Assembly: GCA_019022495.1 (NCBI GenBank) | Contig: JAFEKR010000059.1 | Location: 124,001-188,000, forward strand | Reading direction: 5' to 3' | DNA length: 64,000 nt | DNA from: Epichloe hybrida | Taxonomy: Eukaryota > Ascomycota > Sordariomycetes > Hypocreales > Clavicipitaceae | Part shown: positions 24,601 to 36,486 of the stretch, piece by piece | Layout of the letters: the number at the start of each line of letters is the position of its first letter | How positions within the stretch are numbered: the stretch's first letter is position 1 | Notes under the pieces: model-generated | The model's database searches: none | Seen by the model: the letters and a program-made list of their open reading frames with translations, nothing else | What the model was told of the DNA's origin: nothing | Program-made: the position numbers and the translations under genes

Positions 24601-25702
24601 TTACTAAACTAAAGTAAATCCTTTTTATAAGGAACTTACTAACCTTTAATAGTAGTATTATTACTCTTAAAAATAATATAATTATACTAAGGTAAAAGGG
24701 CTAAAGTAAAAAGCTTTAATTAATCTTACTAACTAATTTAAAATAGGCATATATAAAATAACAAGCTTAAGGCATATATATTACCTTAATTTACTAACCT
24801 AAAGCCTGTTTTAACCTCTCTATTATTACATAACACTAAGAGCTATTACCTTAAGATATAAAAAGCTTAAACTAATAGATTTAATAGTAAATTAATAATC
24901 TAAACTAAGGATTAAGGTTTATACTATTTAATCTTAAGAAAGCAAAGCTTTTTATATTTATAAATAGATTATTTACTAATAACTAGGACCTTACTTCCTA
25001 GCTAGGCTATGTACTTATTCTAGCTAGTAAAGCCTAAGAGGAAAGTATCTTTATAATCTAAGGTAATATTATATACTATAGCTTTACTAAGAGTAAGAGA
25101 GTTATAAGAAGTATGCTTACCTCTAAGATCTATAGCATAGTTACTAGTGCTAATATAGCTTATATAGTCTTAATAATGCTTAGGTTAATTACCTATTAAT
25201 TAAACCTCCTTATAATTCCTATTATTATCTATACTAATTTATACTCTTTATATAAATACCTTATTAAGCTTAGTACTATAAAGGAGAAGTGTTTTATAAT
25301 TAATATTATAGCCCTTTATTAGTTATATAAGCAACGTAAGATCTATAAGATTAGATAGATTAATAGAAATAATAACCTTGCTAATATATTTATAAAGGCA
25401 TTACTAAATAAAGCATTTAAGAGGTTTATTATAAGTAATAAGGTAACTATTAGGATAAAAGGGTAGGTTATGTAATCGTAATGTTTATGTTAATTTAATA
25501 AGGTTAAAGGTGTTAAGATTAGGCCTACTTATTCTTATAAAGGCTTATAGATTGGATTTTGTTGTTTATTATACCCCTTCCCCTTGCCCTTTTTTTATAA
25601 TATTATTCGTGATTATTTAATCTTATTTATTCCTTAATTCCTATTTAATTCTCTTGTTAATATTATGCGTTAATAATTATATTAAAAAGAGAGAGTTTCT
25701 AG

Positions 25703-25999
25703 TGTTAGAATAAGCATAATATTAATAAGGGTGCGTGCCTCTAATTAGGTAAGCGCGTTACATTATAGACCTATATATCAAGCCTAACCGCGCCATGATT
25801 AGGCATTAGTATATATAGCCCCTTCGCTAATAACCTTAATTAAGGGCCCTTTTCCTGTAATAAATAGCATACACTTTTTGCTTTTATTTAATCCCTCTTT
25901 CGCTTGCTTTAATAGACTAGAATATATAATAATTACGTGCACTTTAGTCCACCCCGAAAACCCTACGCGTAGGTCAATGGTATCTTGTAGATACTAACA
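25703..25999 (+). repeat. 3' LTR of inner copia element
   Basis: It starts TGTTAGAATAAGCATAAT and ends GTAGATACTAACA, 297 bases. The right end is unmutated (CCCCGAAAACCC and following), the left end RIP-mutated. TSD ataag follows. Confidence 0.92.
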
Positions 26000-26440
26000 A
26001 TAAGCCTTTGTAAGGATAAGTAAGCCTAATCTTAATACCTTTAATCTTATTAGATTAACACAAACATTATAATTACGTAACCTACCCTTCTATCCTAATA
26101 GTTACCTTATTACTTATAATAAACCTCTTAAATACTTTATTTAGCAATACCTTTATAAATATATTAGTAAGGTTATTATTCCTATTAATCTATCTAATCC
26201 TATAGATCTTGCGTTACTTATATACAGAGCATTGCAATACAATACAATACATTTGATGTATTGTGTGTTGTATTGTATTGTATTGACAATACAATACAAT
26301 ACAATACATTACACAATACAATACATCCAAAATTTTACAATACAATATAATACATGTATTATTTGTATTGTTTTGTATTTTTTTTTCTTTTTTTTAGTTT
26401 TAAGTAAATTCCTTAATTATAAGGTATATATAGTTAATAT

Positions 26441-26490
26441 AATAGCTTATAATAGCTTATAATAGCTTATAATAGCTTATAATAGCTTAT
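26441..26490. repeat. Five tandem copies of a 10-base unit
   Basis: The unit aatagcttat is repeated exactly five times inside the hAT-like element. Confidence 0.95.
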
Positions 26491-26809
26491 ATATATTATT
26501 ATAATATATATATTACTTTTATTACTTATATAACTTATATAACTTAAAATATTATAAGTGTAAAAGTTTAATTAAAATAAATAAGCAATAAATAAATATA
26601 ATATAAATATAAGTATTTATAAGTAAATTACTATAGAAAAAGCTAGACTTTTTAGTTATTTAGTATTTAAAGGTTTTTTAAAATATTAATAAAATAAAAT
26701 TCCTTTCTTTTTTATGTTTTTTAATATTATACTATTTATAATTTTATACTAATAAAAAGTAAGTCCTAATATAACTATAAGACTTACTTAAGTATATTTC
26801 TCTCTTTTA

Positions 26810-27385
26810 AACTAAAATTATATAACTAAGCAAAGAGATTACTATATTTATAGTATAACTAATAAGACTTACTTTTAGACTTACTTTTTTATATATATTT
26901 CTTTTTAGCTAGAATTATATAACTAAGTAAAGAGATAATACTAGGTTTATAGTGTAACTAATAAGGCCCATTTTAGACCCACTTTTGTATATATGTTGTT
27001 TAAGCTAGAATTATATAACTAAGTAAAGAGATAATACTAGGTTTATAGTATAACTAATAGGACCCACTTTTAGACCCACTTTTGTATATATGTTTTTTAG
27101 CTAGAATTATATAACTAAGTAAAGAGATAATACTAGGTTTATAGTATAACTAATAGGACCCACTTTTAGACCCACTTTTGTATATATGTTTTTTAGCTAG
27201 AATTATATAACTAAGTAAAGAGATAATACTAGGTTTATAGTATAACTAATAGGACCCACTTTTAGACCTACTTCTGTATATATGTTTTTTTAGCTAGAAT
27301 TATATAACTAAGTAAAGAGATAATACTAGGTTTATAGTATAACCAATTAGACCCACTTTTAGATCCACTTTTAAAAACACTTTAT
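26810..27385. repeat. Tandem array of 96-base units in the hAT-like element
   Basis: The phrase AGCTAGAATTATATAACTAA recurs at about 26907, 27003, 27099, 27195 and 27292 (period 96-97). A diverged copy lies upstream from about 26810 and a partial one downstream. The central copies are almost identical and keep GACCCACTT motifs, so the array is young or has been homogenised. Confidence 0.9.
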
Positions 27386-30300
27386 AACTAAGTAAGTAAG
27401 CTAAAAGTAGTATAAATAATTAAACTTACTTTTAAAGCTTATTTATTTATTTACTTAATATTAAAAAAAATAGTATATATATTATAATTGTTCTTTATAT
27501 AATATTTTAACCTTTGTTTATAAACTTTTCCTAGGTTTTTTCCTTCTCTTTTAGTTTAAAGAAGGTTAAAAGCTAATATAATTTATTATAATTATAATAA
27601 AATAGTTTAATAGTAAAAGAAGTATGTATTAAATAAGGATTAATTTTCTCTTTATAATAAATTCCTTATATATATAAGTATATTTTTATTAGAGTTTTAA
27701 TCTTATTTATTTAGAATTATAAATTATTTCTTTAGGGTAAATATTATATTTAAAGCAAAAAAACTATATTAAAATATATAGTAAATTTTAAAAAAAAGCT
27801 AGAAAGATAAATTAACCTTTAAAATATAGAGAATAAATATTACTATAAGTTAAGCCTAGATAATACTATTTATAGCTACCCTATATATATATATAGCTTA
27901 ATAGTCTAAATTAGCTAAAACTTTATAATTCTATAACTAAATACCTAAATAGTATAAAAATTTAAGGATATCTTATTTAGATTATATGAAAAATCTACTA
28001 TAAAATAAGTATATATACTACCTTACCCTTTTAACAATATATTGCATTGGATTGGATTGTATTGTATTGGATTGGATTGTATTGTAATGTATTGTATTGT
28101 ATTGTATTATAATGTATTTTTATATAATAAATAATTATAATAAATTAAAGAAAATAGATATAAGCATAGGAAGACCCTTAATATATTAAGAAAAAAGCAT
28201 TCTTTAAATTAGATATAAAAGAATATTACTAAGATATTATATATTTAAAATAAGCTTACTTTTCTAAATAAGCTAAAACTTTATAGATTTTTAAATAAAT
28301 AACTAAATTATATATAAAATTAAGGTTACTATAATTAGATTACTTAAAAAAACTACTATATAATAAATTTATATAAGACCCCACTTTTGATTTTCCCTAA
28401 CAATACATTGTATTGTATGTATTGTATTGTATTGTATTGTATTTTTAATACAACACAATACACAATACAATACATAGGGCAATACAATACAATACAATAC
28501 ATCGAAGGGCCAAAAAATACAATACAATACAATACAACAATGCTCTGCTTATATAACTAATAAAGGGCTATAATATTAATTATAAGATACTTCTTCTTTA
28601 TAGTACTAAGCTTAATAAGGTATTTATATAAAGAGTATAAATTAGTATAAATAATAATAGGAATTATAAGGAGGTTTAATTAATAGGTAATTAACCTAAG
28701 CATTATTAAGACTATATAAGCTATATTAGCACTAGTAACTATACTATAAATCTTAGAGGTAAGCATACTTCTTGTAACTCTCTTACTCTTAGTAAAGCTA
28801 TAGTGTATAATATTACCTTAGATTATAAAGGTGCTTTCTTCTTAGGCTTTACTAGCTAGGATAAGCACATAGCCTAGCTAGGAAGTAAGGTCCTAGTTAT
28901 TAGTAAATAATCTATTTATAAATGCAAAAAGCTTTGCCTTCTTAAGATTAAATAGTATAAACCTTAATCCTTAGTTTAGATTATTAATTTACTATTAAAT
29001 CTATTAGTTTAGGCTCTTTATATCTTAAGGCAATAGCTCTTAGTGTTATATAGTAATAGAAAGGTTAAAATAGGCTTTAGGTTAGTAAATTAAGGTAATA
29101 TATATACCTTAAGCTTATTATTTTATATATACTTGTTTTAAATTAGTTAGTAAGATTAATTAAAGCTTTTTACTCTAGCCTTTTTGCCTTAGTATAATTA
29201 TATTATTTTTAAGAGTAATAATACTACTATTAAAGGTTAGTAAGTTCCCTATAAAAAGAATTTACTTTAGTTTAGTAGTAAAAGAAGTAGCTTTTAATTA
29301 ATCTTTCTCTTATTAAGAGAACTTATAGTTAGATAGTCTAATTATATTATTAGTTTACATCCCTATACACATAAAGGTTAGGTTCTCCTTCGTTATTATA
29401 AGCAGGCATAGGTTAAACGTAAAGGTTATTATCTAAAGCATTTCTCTATAGTAATAATAATACATTACTTACTAGTAGGTACTAGCTTCTATAATACTAT
29501 ATAAAGGCTTAATTACTTATATTATTATACCTATAAGGTATAGGTAATAGATTTAGATAAGGATTTAGGCTAGGATTATATAACTAAGAAGCGTTTATGC
29601 TTACACATAGGCCTATATAATATCACAAAGCTAGAGGATAAGGCCTAGTAATAATAACATAAGTGCTATCGCAAGGATTAATTACTAGCTAGCTTACTAG
29701 ATTATTAGGGCCTATATAAGGATTGCTAGCTTCTCCTTATTACTATAACCTTAGATCATAAGCCTTAACTTCTTATATAAATCCATTATCTTGCCCTTTA
29801 CCTTATTAATAATATAGGAATTAAAAATTTAAACTTTACTATACTCTTTTTTATTATACTTAATAAATTTAAACACGCCTTATTTAATTAGAGAATTAAT
29901 CTTAGCTTTAGTAAATAGCTTAAAGGGTTTACTAAGGGTCTTAATAATTCCTTCCTTATGTAATTAGATTATAAGCTTAAGGTTAGAGCTTTCCTTAGCT
30001 AATAGAAAGATATTAGTCTTGCCTTTTATTTAATCTATATAATTAATATTAGATATAATAATAAGGGGGTTTTTCTAAGGTCTTCTAGGTCCTTACCTTA
30101 GGGGATTAGCAAGAGGGGTAGCCATAGGCTATAGGGAGGCATCTTAGTTATCTACGCTCTTAGGAAGTCTTTTTTTATTAGGATCTTTATAAAAAGGCCT
30201 AATAGACATTAATCTAAAGGCCTTAGGGCCTTAAGGGAGCTTAAAAGTATAGGTCTTACCCTTTATAGCTAATAGCTTATAGGGGCTTACCTATCCTTTA

Positions 30301-33300
30301 CCTTCACACTACACGTATATAAGTAATTCTAGTAAGAGGTTAATAGTTACAAAGGTATTAGGACTATTCCTTATAGTAAGGGCATTACTAACTTTTTACT
30401 AGGTATAAATATACTTAACTTCCTTTATTACTAGTTAAATTATAAGGGCTTACTACGTAATATCTAGTAATAAAGGTAATTCCCTAACTATATAAGGATA
30501 CGCACTAAAAACAAGAACTATTAGCATAAACTATTTAATCCTATAGTATTATTTATAGCTTTAACTACTATTTATAATGCTATAGGTTCTAGCATTATTA
30601 CACTCCTATTAGATAATATTATAGGCTTTTTAGAGTAGCCTATAATATTACTTAACCTTACTAATGCTATAGTAAGCCTTAATAAGGATGTCTTTAATTT
30701 TAATTACTATTAATAATATAAGCTACTTAAACTCCTTGCCTTTAAAGGTTATTCTAGTATCTATAATAATTAAATCTAGGGGGCCTAGATAGATATTAAT
30801 TTAGTAAAGATAAAGTGCTTCCTATGTAGTTTTTATAGAGATATTTTTAATAAATCTAGCTATATTAAAGGATATAGCTATATTAATAACTTATAGAATA
30901 GGGTAGTTACTATTAAGATATATAATATCTATAATAATTTTATAATTATAAGTATATTTATCCTAAAGAGTAAATTTAAACTAATATAGGCTATTTATAT
31001 ATAATTAGCACTACTAGCAAACCTTAGTTAGTTTCTTAATAGCTTTAAACTTAACCTTATACCCTAATTTATATAGTAAATTATAAAGATATTAAACTAA
31101 AGGGTATTTAAAGTATTAATATAATTAGTAAAGCTTAATCTCTATAAGATAACTCTAAGTAATACTTTCTTCTTTACTAAGAAGTATTTATATATACCCT
31201 TATTTATATATAATAAAAACCTTAATATTCCCTTACTATAAAATATTCTTTAATATATAGAAATTAATCTTTAGGTAAGTTATATTATTAAGGTATAAGA
31301 AAAAGGGAGTATTTATAAGAATTACCTAAAAGAGAATAATTCTAAATAAAGTTAGTACTTTAATTAATCTAAGTGCCTTAATTAGCTCTCTAGGGCTAAA
31401 TTTAATCTTTATTTTCCTAGTATTTAACTTATTAAGTATAATAGTTAGTATTATACTTTATAAAGCTAAGAATTAAGGGTAGCTTACTAATAAATATCTT
31501 ATAGCACTTATATTAGCTATAATGCCTTTAAAGGTTCTAGATAAATATTATCCTTTAAGTATAAATACACTTAGTGCCTTATTTAGTTCCTAAAGATTAA
31601 ATAAGTCCTTCTTAACTAAAGTATAAGTTATTACTTTACTAGTAAGAATTTTAGTAATTATATAGCTATTATAAGTAGTCCTATATATAAAGAAGCTTAT
31701 AGGCACTTAGCTATTATTATTTTCTTTACTAAAACTAAGTTCTATTAGGTATTAGTTAATATTATTATCTTTAGCTAATTTAAGATTGTTATTACCTTTA
31801 TACTATATTAGAAACACACTATATAAAGAAGCTATTAAGTCTATATAAAAGTGATTTTTAAATTACTAAATACCTTTTCCTAGTCCTTATCTAAGTATTT
31901 AGTTAACTAATAACCTTCTTTACTATATATATAATACTTTTTTAAGTGTTAAGGTTTACTCTTTAATAAAGATTAGCTATACTAGGCTTCCTTACCTTTT
32001 CTATTATACTTATAGTTAGTCTAAAAGTGTTCCTTAGTGCTAGCTTCTATAGGGAATTATTACTAATTAATTAAAGCTTTAGATTTACTAATTAATATCC
32101 TTATTTATTTATAAAAGTATTAGAGGTTAATAGGAGGATTAATAATATAAGCCCTATATTCTAGGATTCCTTTATAGGTATTTAGAATCTAATTATAAAG
32201 GTCTAATTCTAACTAGGATTTATAAGGATTTGCCCTTTAAAGATTTAAAAGCTTTATTATAAGGTCTTTAAAGCACTTAATCTTTAATTTACTAGGGTTC
32301 TCTTAGATAATTATAAGTAGTTATAATCTTCCCTATAATAGATAGTTTTTCTAATACGTATTATTTATCTTAAACTTTTACCTAATCCTATAGATAAAAG
32401 TTAGGAGATATTAGGGGTTTCCTTAGCTTAAAAGGTTCTCTAAGAAGTACTATAAAGGTTTTCCTTTTAGTATAAACTTAAAACTATAGCCTAAATATTC
32501 TTATATAATTCCTAGTATTTTATACTTTCTTTAATAAGTTAAGAGCTTAATATTAAGAATATTATACTCCCTAGCACTATACTTAATGCTTTTATTACTA
32601 TAGAATTTATTAAGATTAAGTAATTACTTTAATAAGGGTTAGCTTATCTTCTAAGGGGAAATAAGAATAATTAAATCTTATAGAAAGAGTACTATAATCC
32701 AAGATTATAGAGAGGGATTATAATGCCTTATTATAGGAAAGGAAATAAGGGAGGTCTAGGGTTATAGTTAAGGGCTTATAATAAGGGGATTACTTTTACT
32801 ATTATACCTTTACCTTATACTTAGTATACTTAGGGATTAGTGTAATGAAATCTAGGAATAAAATAAAAGTAATTATAGTAGTTAAGGGGATTAAGGATAA
32901 TATAAAGTAATTAGTTACTTTAGTTAATCTCTAAAAGAAGGGATACTAATAGAAAGAAGGTCTTTATAGAAGTCCTTCTCTACTATTTACCTCTTAAAGA
33001 GGGAATACTTCCTAGTAACTTCCTATATTTCTTTTTCTTTTTAGTTATAGAATTTATTATAGTTAATAATATCTTTAAGTAAGACTACTATCTTATAGTA
33101 ACTTTATAGGTTTATATAGATATTACTAAAGAAGAAAAAGTCTTAAAAACTCTTTATAGCTTTAGGATTTACTACTTAGAATATTTCTTATTTTTATTCT
33201 TTAAAGTTATTACTAAAGATAGTAAATAAGGTTTATAAGTATAAGTTCTTATATTTATAGGTTACTTTCTTAATAAGAATCTAAGCTATAAGTTCTTTAG

Positions 33301-33955
33301 GGGTAGTGTTTACTTTAAAATTAAATAATTCCTTATTCTTTAGTGCTTATTATATAATATACTAGTATAAATTAGGGGATATATAGTTAAGGAGGTAAGA
33401 TATAACTTATAGATTAGCTTCTTTTCTAGTATTCTTAGGGGGGAAGGTATATTTATAATTAAAGGGAATATCTTAGGCTTTAAATCCCTCTAGTTAATCT
33501 TAATGTTTTACTATAATATTAGTAGTAAATAAGGGGGTAAGGAAAATAAAGAATTAATTAAAGTCTAAAGGATTATAAGTAAAGCTATTATCTTTATCCC
33601 TTAGTAGGTTTAATTAAATAATTAAGAATAAGTTAGGTTAGTTACTAACTAAGCCTTAATTATTTAATAAATATACTTCTAAGGGTTTATTTATATAATT
33701 AAAGCGCTAATTAATTAAATAAAGATAGGTTAGGTTAGTTACTAACTAGGCCTTAATTAAGTTAATAAGCTTAGATTTAGTATAAAGCTAGTTATAGTTA
33801 CTTAAGGTAAAAGGAAAGCTAAATTATACTTTTTCCTTAGTATATTTAGTATCTTAGAGTAGTACTTTCTTTTTTATAAGGTAAGTCCTTAATACTAATA
33901 CCTCTTTTATAAACCTTACTAATTTATAGTATTTATAGAAATAACTACTAATTAG

Positions 33956-34252
33956 TATTAGTATTTATAAGATACTATTAACTTATACGTAGGGTTTTTA
34001 AGGTAAACTAAAGTGTATGTAATTATTATATATTTTAGTTTATCTAAGCAAGTAAAAGAGGGATTAAATAGAAGTAAAGAGGGTATACTATTTATCACAA
34101 GAAAAGAGGCCTTAATTAAGGCTATTAGCAAAGAGGCCACACGTGCTAATGCTTAATCGCGGCGCCGTCGGGCCAGACATGTGGGTCCGCGATGCAACGC
34201 GCTCACCCAATCAGAGGCGCGCACCCTTGTTAATATCATGCTTGTTCCAACA
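33956..34252 (-). repeat. 5' LTR of outer copia element
   Basis: It runs from TATTAGTATTTATAAG to CATGCTTGTTCCAACA. The right 100 bases keep CpG and CpA sites and look unmutated, while the left end is heavily RIP-mutated. It is followed by the TSD gtcag and the resumed minisatellite. Confidence 0.9.
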
Positions 34253-34375
34253 GTCAGAAAGTCAGTCAAATTATTAATTAGATTATTAATTAAATCATCA
34301 ATTAGATTGTTAATTAGATTGTTAATTAAATTGTTAATTAGATTGTTAATCAGATTATTATTAAATTATTAGTTA
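34253..34375. repeat. Right remainder of the split minisatellite
   Basis: It starts gtcagaaagtcagtc and continues as 12-base units such as attaattagatt. It is the continuation of the array at 2005-2771, separated by the outer copia insertion. Confidence 0.85.
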
Positions 34376-34570
34376 GATAGAAAAAAAATAGAAGTGGATA
34401 ATAGTTAGCCTAGGCGGATACTAAGCTTTCCCTGCGCCTATGATGCCAATAAATTCGGGCAGCTATAAGGGTCTTGTACTGGCTTTGAGTACCCTGACCA
34501 GTTTTCCGCCTCGCAGTGCGTGAGGATAGTAGTCTCTCCGCTACACCGCTACACAACGATAGCCGAAGCA
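34376..34570. other. Boundary and upstream region of the kinase gene
   Basis: Composition changes from AT-rich to balanced here. No clear TATA box or other motif was identified. Confidence 0.4.
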
Positions 34571-35520
34571 ATGGAGGATTCACAAACCCTGACTTCAGCG
34601 ACTTATACTAAGTCGCGCTCACGTGGCAAACAACCGGGCGAGTCTCTTTACAACGCCAAGCTAAGAGAAATGAGGAAAGCCAAGGGGCAAGCGAGATCCT
34701 CTGATGAATCTGAATCTGAAGATGAGATTGAGCCAGGTCAGTTCGCGCAGTGTCCCCGGAGAAGCCGGTTTGCTGAGCTGACCCGGCAGGTGCTACGGTC
34801 TTACACAAGATGTTCAATCGTAGAGTCGTCCTACATTCTGACAAAACTGTTGTCAAGTCTGGGAAACGTGTAGTGCCGGGAGAGGCAGAGGCGCTGAAAG
34901 TCGCCGCCCGTGCTGGAGTCCCAGCCCCGCGAGCCCATGATGTGCATACGACTTCCGATGGTCAGACCCGCATAAGTATGGACTATATCCAAGGACAACC
35001 TCTCGATAAGCTGTGGCCCGACATGTCGGTTGATCAGAAGAAGAGCATTGCCCGGCAGCTTCGGGAGGTGGTTGAAAAGATGAGATCTGTGCCCCCACCC
35101 CCCCATTTCATTGGCGCTTGTGATGGCACTGAAATCCGGGACACGAGGCTATATTTTACATATCATTCCCCGCCGTGTCACGATGAAAAATCCTTCAACG
35201 AGTTTTTGTTGTCAGCCCTCTACGATCAGACACCCTCGCTCGTGAGGGAAGCGTTTTCTCGGCGACTGCGAACAGATCATCGTGTTGTTTTCTCCCACTG
35301 CGATCTCACGCCCAGGAACATCTTGGTTCAAGACGGCAAAATCAAAGGACTTGTTGATTGGGAGGATAGCGGGTGGTATCCAGAGTATTGGGAGTTTGTC
35401 AAATTCTTCCAACGCCCTGCTGACAAAGACTGGAAACAATATGCAGAAGATATTTTTCCCGAGCTATATCATGTTGAATTGGTTGATTTTATTGCGATAT
35501 CCAAGTGGCAGAACTCTTAG
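34571..35520 (+). CDS. APH-family phosphotransferase (kinase-like), one intron
   Basis: The predicted protein has 298 residues, from two exons (34571-34736 and 34790-35520). The 53-base intron begins GTCAGT, has the branch-like motif GCTGAC and ends CGGCAG; splicing joins two different frames and gives EIEPGATVLHKMFNRRVV, as expected before the N-lobe. The core is the phosphotransferase enzyme family (aminoglycoside phosphotransferase/choline-kinase fold): a probable ATP-binding Lys at about 78, MDYIQGQ near 120, catalytic HCDLTPRN at 225-232 and metal-binding VDWED at 244-248. The catalytic residues are intact. The first 56 residues are charged and low-complexity. The substrate is unknown; this family is large in fungi and resistance should not be assumed. 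The start at 34571 has purine context; an in-frame upstream ATG-less extension to 34520 is less likely. Its stop abuts the stop of the opposite-strand small gene. Confidence 0.85.
34737..34789 (+). other. Intron of the APH-family gene
   Basis: GTCAGT donor, GCTGAC branch motif eight bases before the CAG acceptor, 53 bases. Joining across it keeps the frame and the family pattern. Confidence 0.8.
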
Positions 35521-35937
35521 CTATGCTTCTCTTCGAAGCACGTCAACGGATTTTACAAAACTCGCAAGCTCAGCTGATGATAGAGAATGTTTAGTCGTAC
35601 AGACCTTTCCCTTTTTTGCGAAAGAAGTCGAAGTTGTAGGGTCAAAGTCCTTGCGCCGTTCAAACGTGAACTCCCCTGTCAAGCCTTTGACATGGTAGAA
35701 GTCGCGCGAGGTACTGTCTTTGGGCACACACCAGAGTTCAGTGTGGGATCGACTGATTAATGATGGTAAACATATTTTATATAACGGTCCGCCCTCTTTC
35801 ACGGCAAATTCTTCAAATCGGAGAGTCTTGACTTTAGGCTGCGCGCAGATGCCGCGATCAGGTTCATGCATACGCTTGAAGTAATTCATATATTTTCTGA
35901 TGCGCGGCGTCAAGACGCGTAGTAGATGGCGAGGCAT
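35521..35937 (-). CDS. Small hypothetical protein (138 residues), possibly 3'-truncated
   Basis: An uninterrupted frame from ATG at 35937. The middle (ELWCVPKDS, FYHVKGLTGEFTFERR) has the look of a group of small fungal proteins with a compact beta-rich domain, such as the DUF6914/DUF7770-like families; I am not certain of the match. Members usually extend well beyond this C-terminus, so the copy may be cut short. Its TAG stop (35521-35523) directly abuts the TAG of the kinase gene on the other strand, with no intervening base, which also suggests a rearranged end. The codon use is like that of neighbouring genes. No signal peptide or membrane segment is seen. Function unknown. Confidence 0.5.
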   Translation of the reverse strand: MPRHLLRVLTPRIRKYMNYFKRMHEPDRGICAQPKVKTLRFEEFAVKEGGPLYKICLPSLISRSHTELWCVPKDSTSRDFYHVKGLTGEFTFERRKDFDPTTSTSFAKKGKVCTTKHSLSSAELASFVKSVDVLRREA

Positions 35938-36486
35938 CTAGAGAAGTATAAGAAGTATAGAAAAAGTATGCCACGTATCAAGCTAACAGGCCATAGGAAA
36001 TCTGTAGAAATTGGAAAACGGGCGATTTTCTACAGAGGAAGGGAATCTATATACCTTCATTTTGCATTGGCAGCGATGGCTGGGATATCGCGCCGGTTTT
36101 GCGCCCCGGTGAGCTAAAGACTGGGGTGCTTATTAGCTTACACAGAACCCCGCACCCACGATAGCCCACGATAGCTCACGATAGCTTTGCCAGATCCACT
36201 GCACCCTCCGTGAATTGGACATGCTCCAGGCGTTTCGCTCCTCACCAAATGATTCGGTCTGATGATGCCCGTTCTGCTACCTACCATAAGCGATGGGGAA
36301 GGTTGCATTAGAACGGGCGGCTAATGATAAGCAGGGAAGAAACCGGTCAATCGAAGGCAACTGCGCATTCCCAATTCGCCCAATAAGTTTGTATTTCTAC
36401 GCGCCCGGTTCCCGCCTGCTGCACGTCTGCACGTCAACTCCTTCATCCCCAAATGCCTCTGCCCCCCCCATTCTCTACAACAGTCC
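35938..36486. promoter_or_regulatory. Divergent intergenic region
   Basis: This 549-base region separates two divergently read genes and presumably holds both promoters. It carries three tandem copies of a CACGATAGC-containing unit at about 36155-36187. No other motif could be assigned; overlapping small frames look like chance. Confidence 0.45.

Larger units (their letters stand above)
3228..25999 (+). mobile_element. Inner copia element, same family, opposite orientation
   Basis: This copy is inserted in the 3' internal region of the outer element. The 5-base TSD ataag is present at 3223-3227 and 26000-26004. Only 82 bases of its 5' LTR remain (3228-3309) before the Gypsy insertion. The full 297-base 3' LTR is 25703-25999, preceded by a purine tract ending about 25695. 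Plus-strand copia reverse-transcriptase remains lie near 24370-24420 (KPLYSIIKAS with a stop where Trp is expected). Compared with the outer copy, the rest of its 5' LTR and roughly 1.6-1.9 kb of 5' internal sequence are missing. Confidence 0.85.
26225..28547. mobile_element. Non-autonomous hAT-like DNA element (2.3 kb)
   Basis: Perfect 10-base terminal inverted repeats (CAGAGCATTG at the left, CAATGCTCTG at the right) are flanked by a perfect 8-base TSD, cttatata, at 26217-26224 and 28548-28555. The host copia sequence reads through once the element and one TSD are removed. Both ends carry arrays of the pentamer CAATA/TATTG (about 26231-26345 and 28390-28545), with a third array at 28029-28110, as would suit multiple transposase-binding sites. 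There is no transposase reading frame. The CpA-rich arrays are not eroded, so the element was not RIP-mutated although it sits inside RIP-mutated DNA. Confidence 0.8.
2772..34252 (-). mobile_element. Outer Ty1/copia-type LTR element, nested and RIP-decayed
   Basis: Two 297-base LTRs (2772-3068 and 33956-34252) are flanked by gttag on the left and gtcag on the right, a 5-base TSD with one C-to-T change. Reading on the minus strand, the 5' LTR is at 33956-34252. The internal part runs from 33955 down to 26000, is broken by the hAT-like element, and resumes at 3222-3069 after the inner copia insertion. Around 29470-29530 the complement matches the copia reverse-transcriptase stretch KPLYGxxEAG-x-x-W with RIP-type changes. 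After removing the insertions about 6.4 kb remains, a normal copia length. No frame is intact. Confidence 0.87.

Noticed and set aside
26232..26462. 76-codon frame in the hAT-like element
   Set aside because: Produced by the pentamer array and a T-run; low-complexity.
26225..28547. CRISPR-like or centromeric repeat
   Set aside because: The tandem units have no spacers, and inverted termini plus an 8-base TSD identify a transposon.
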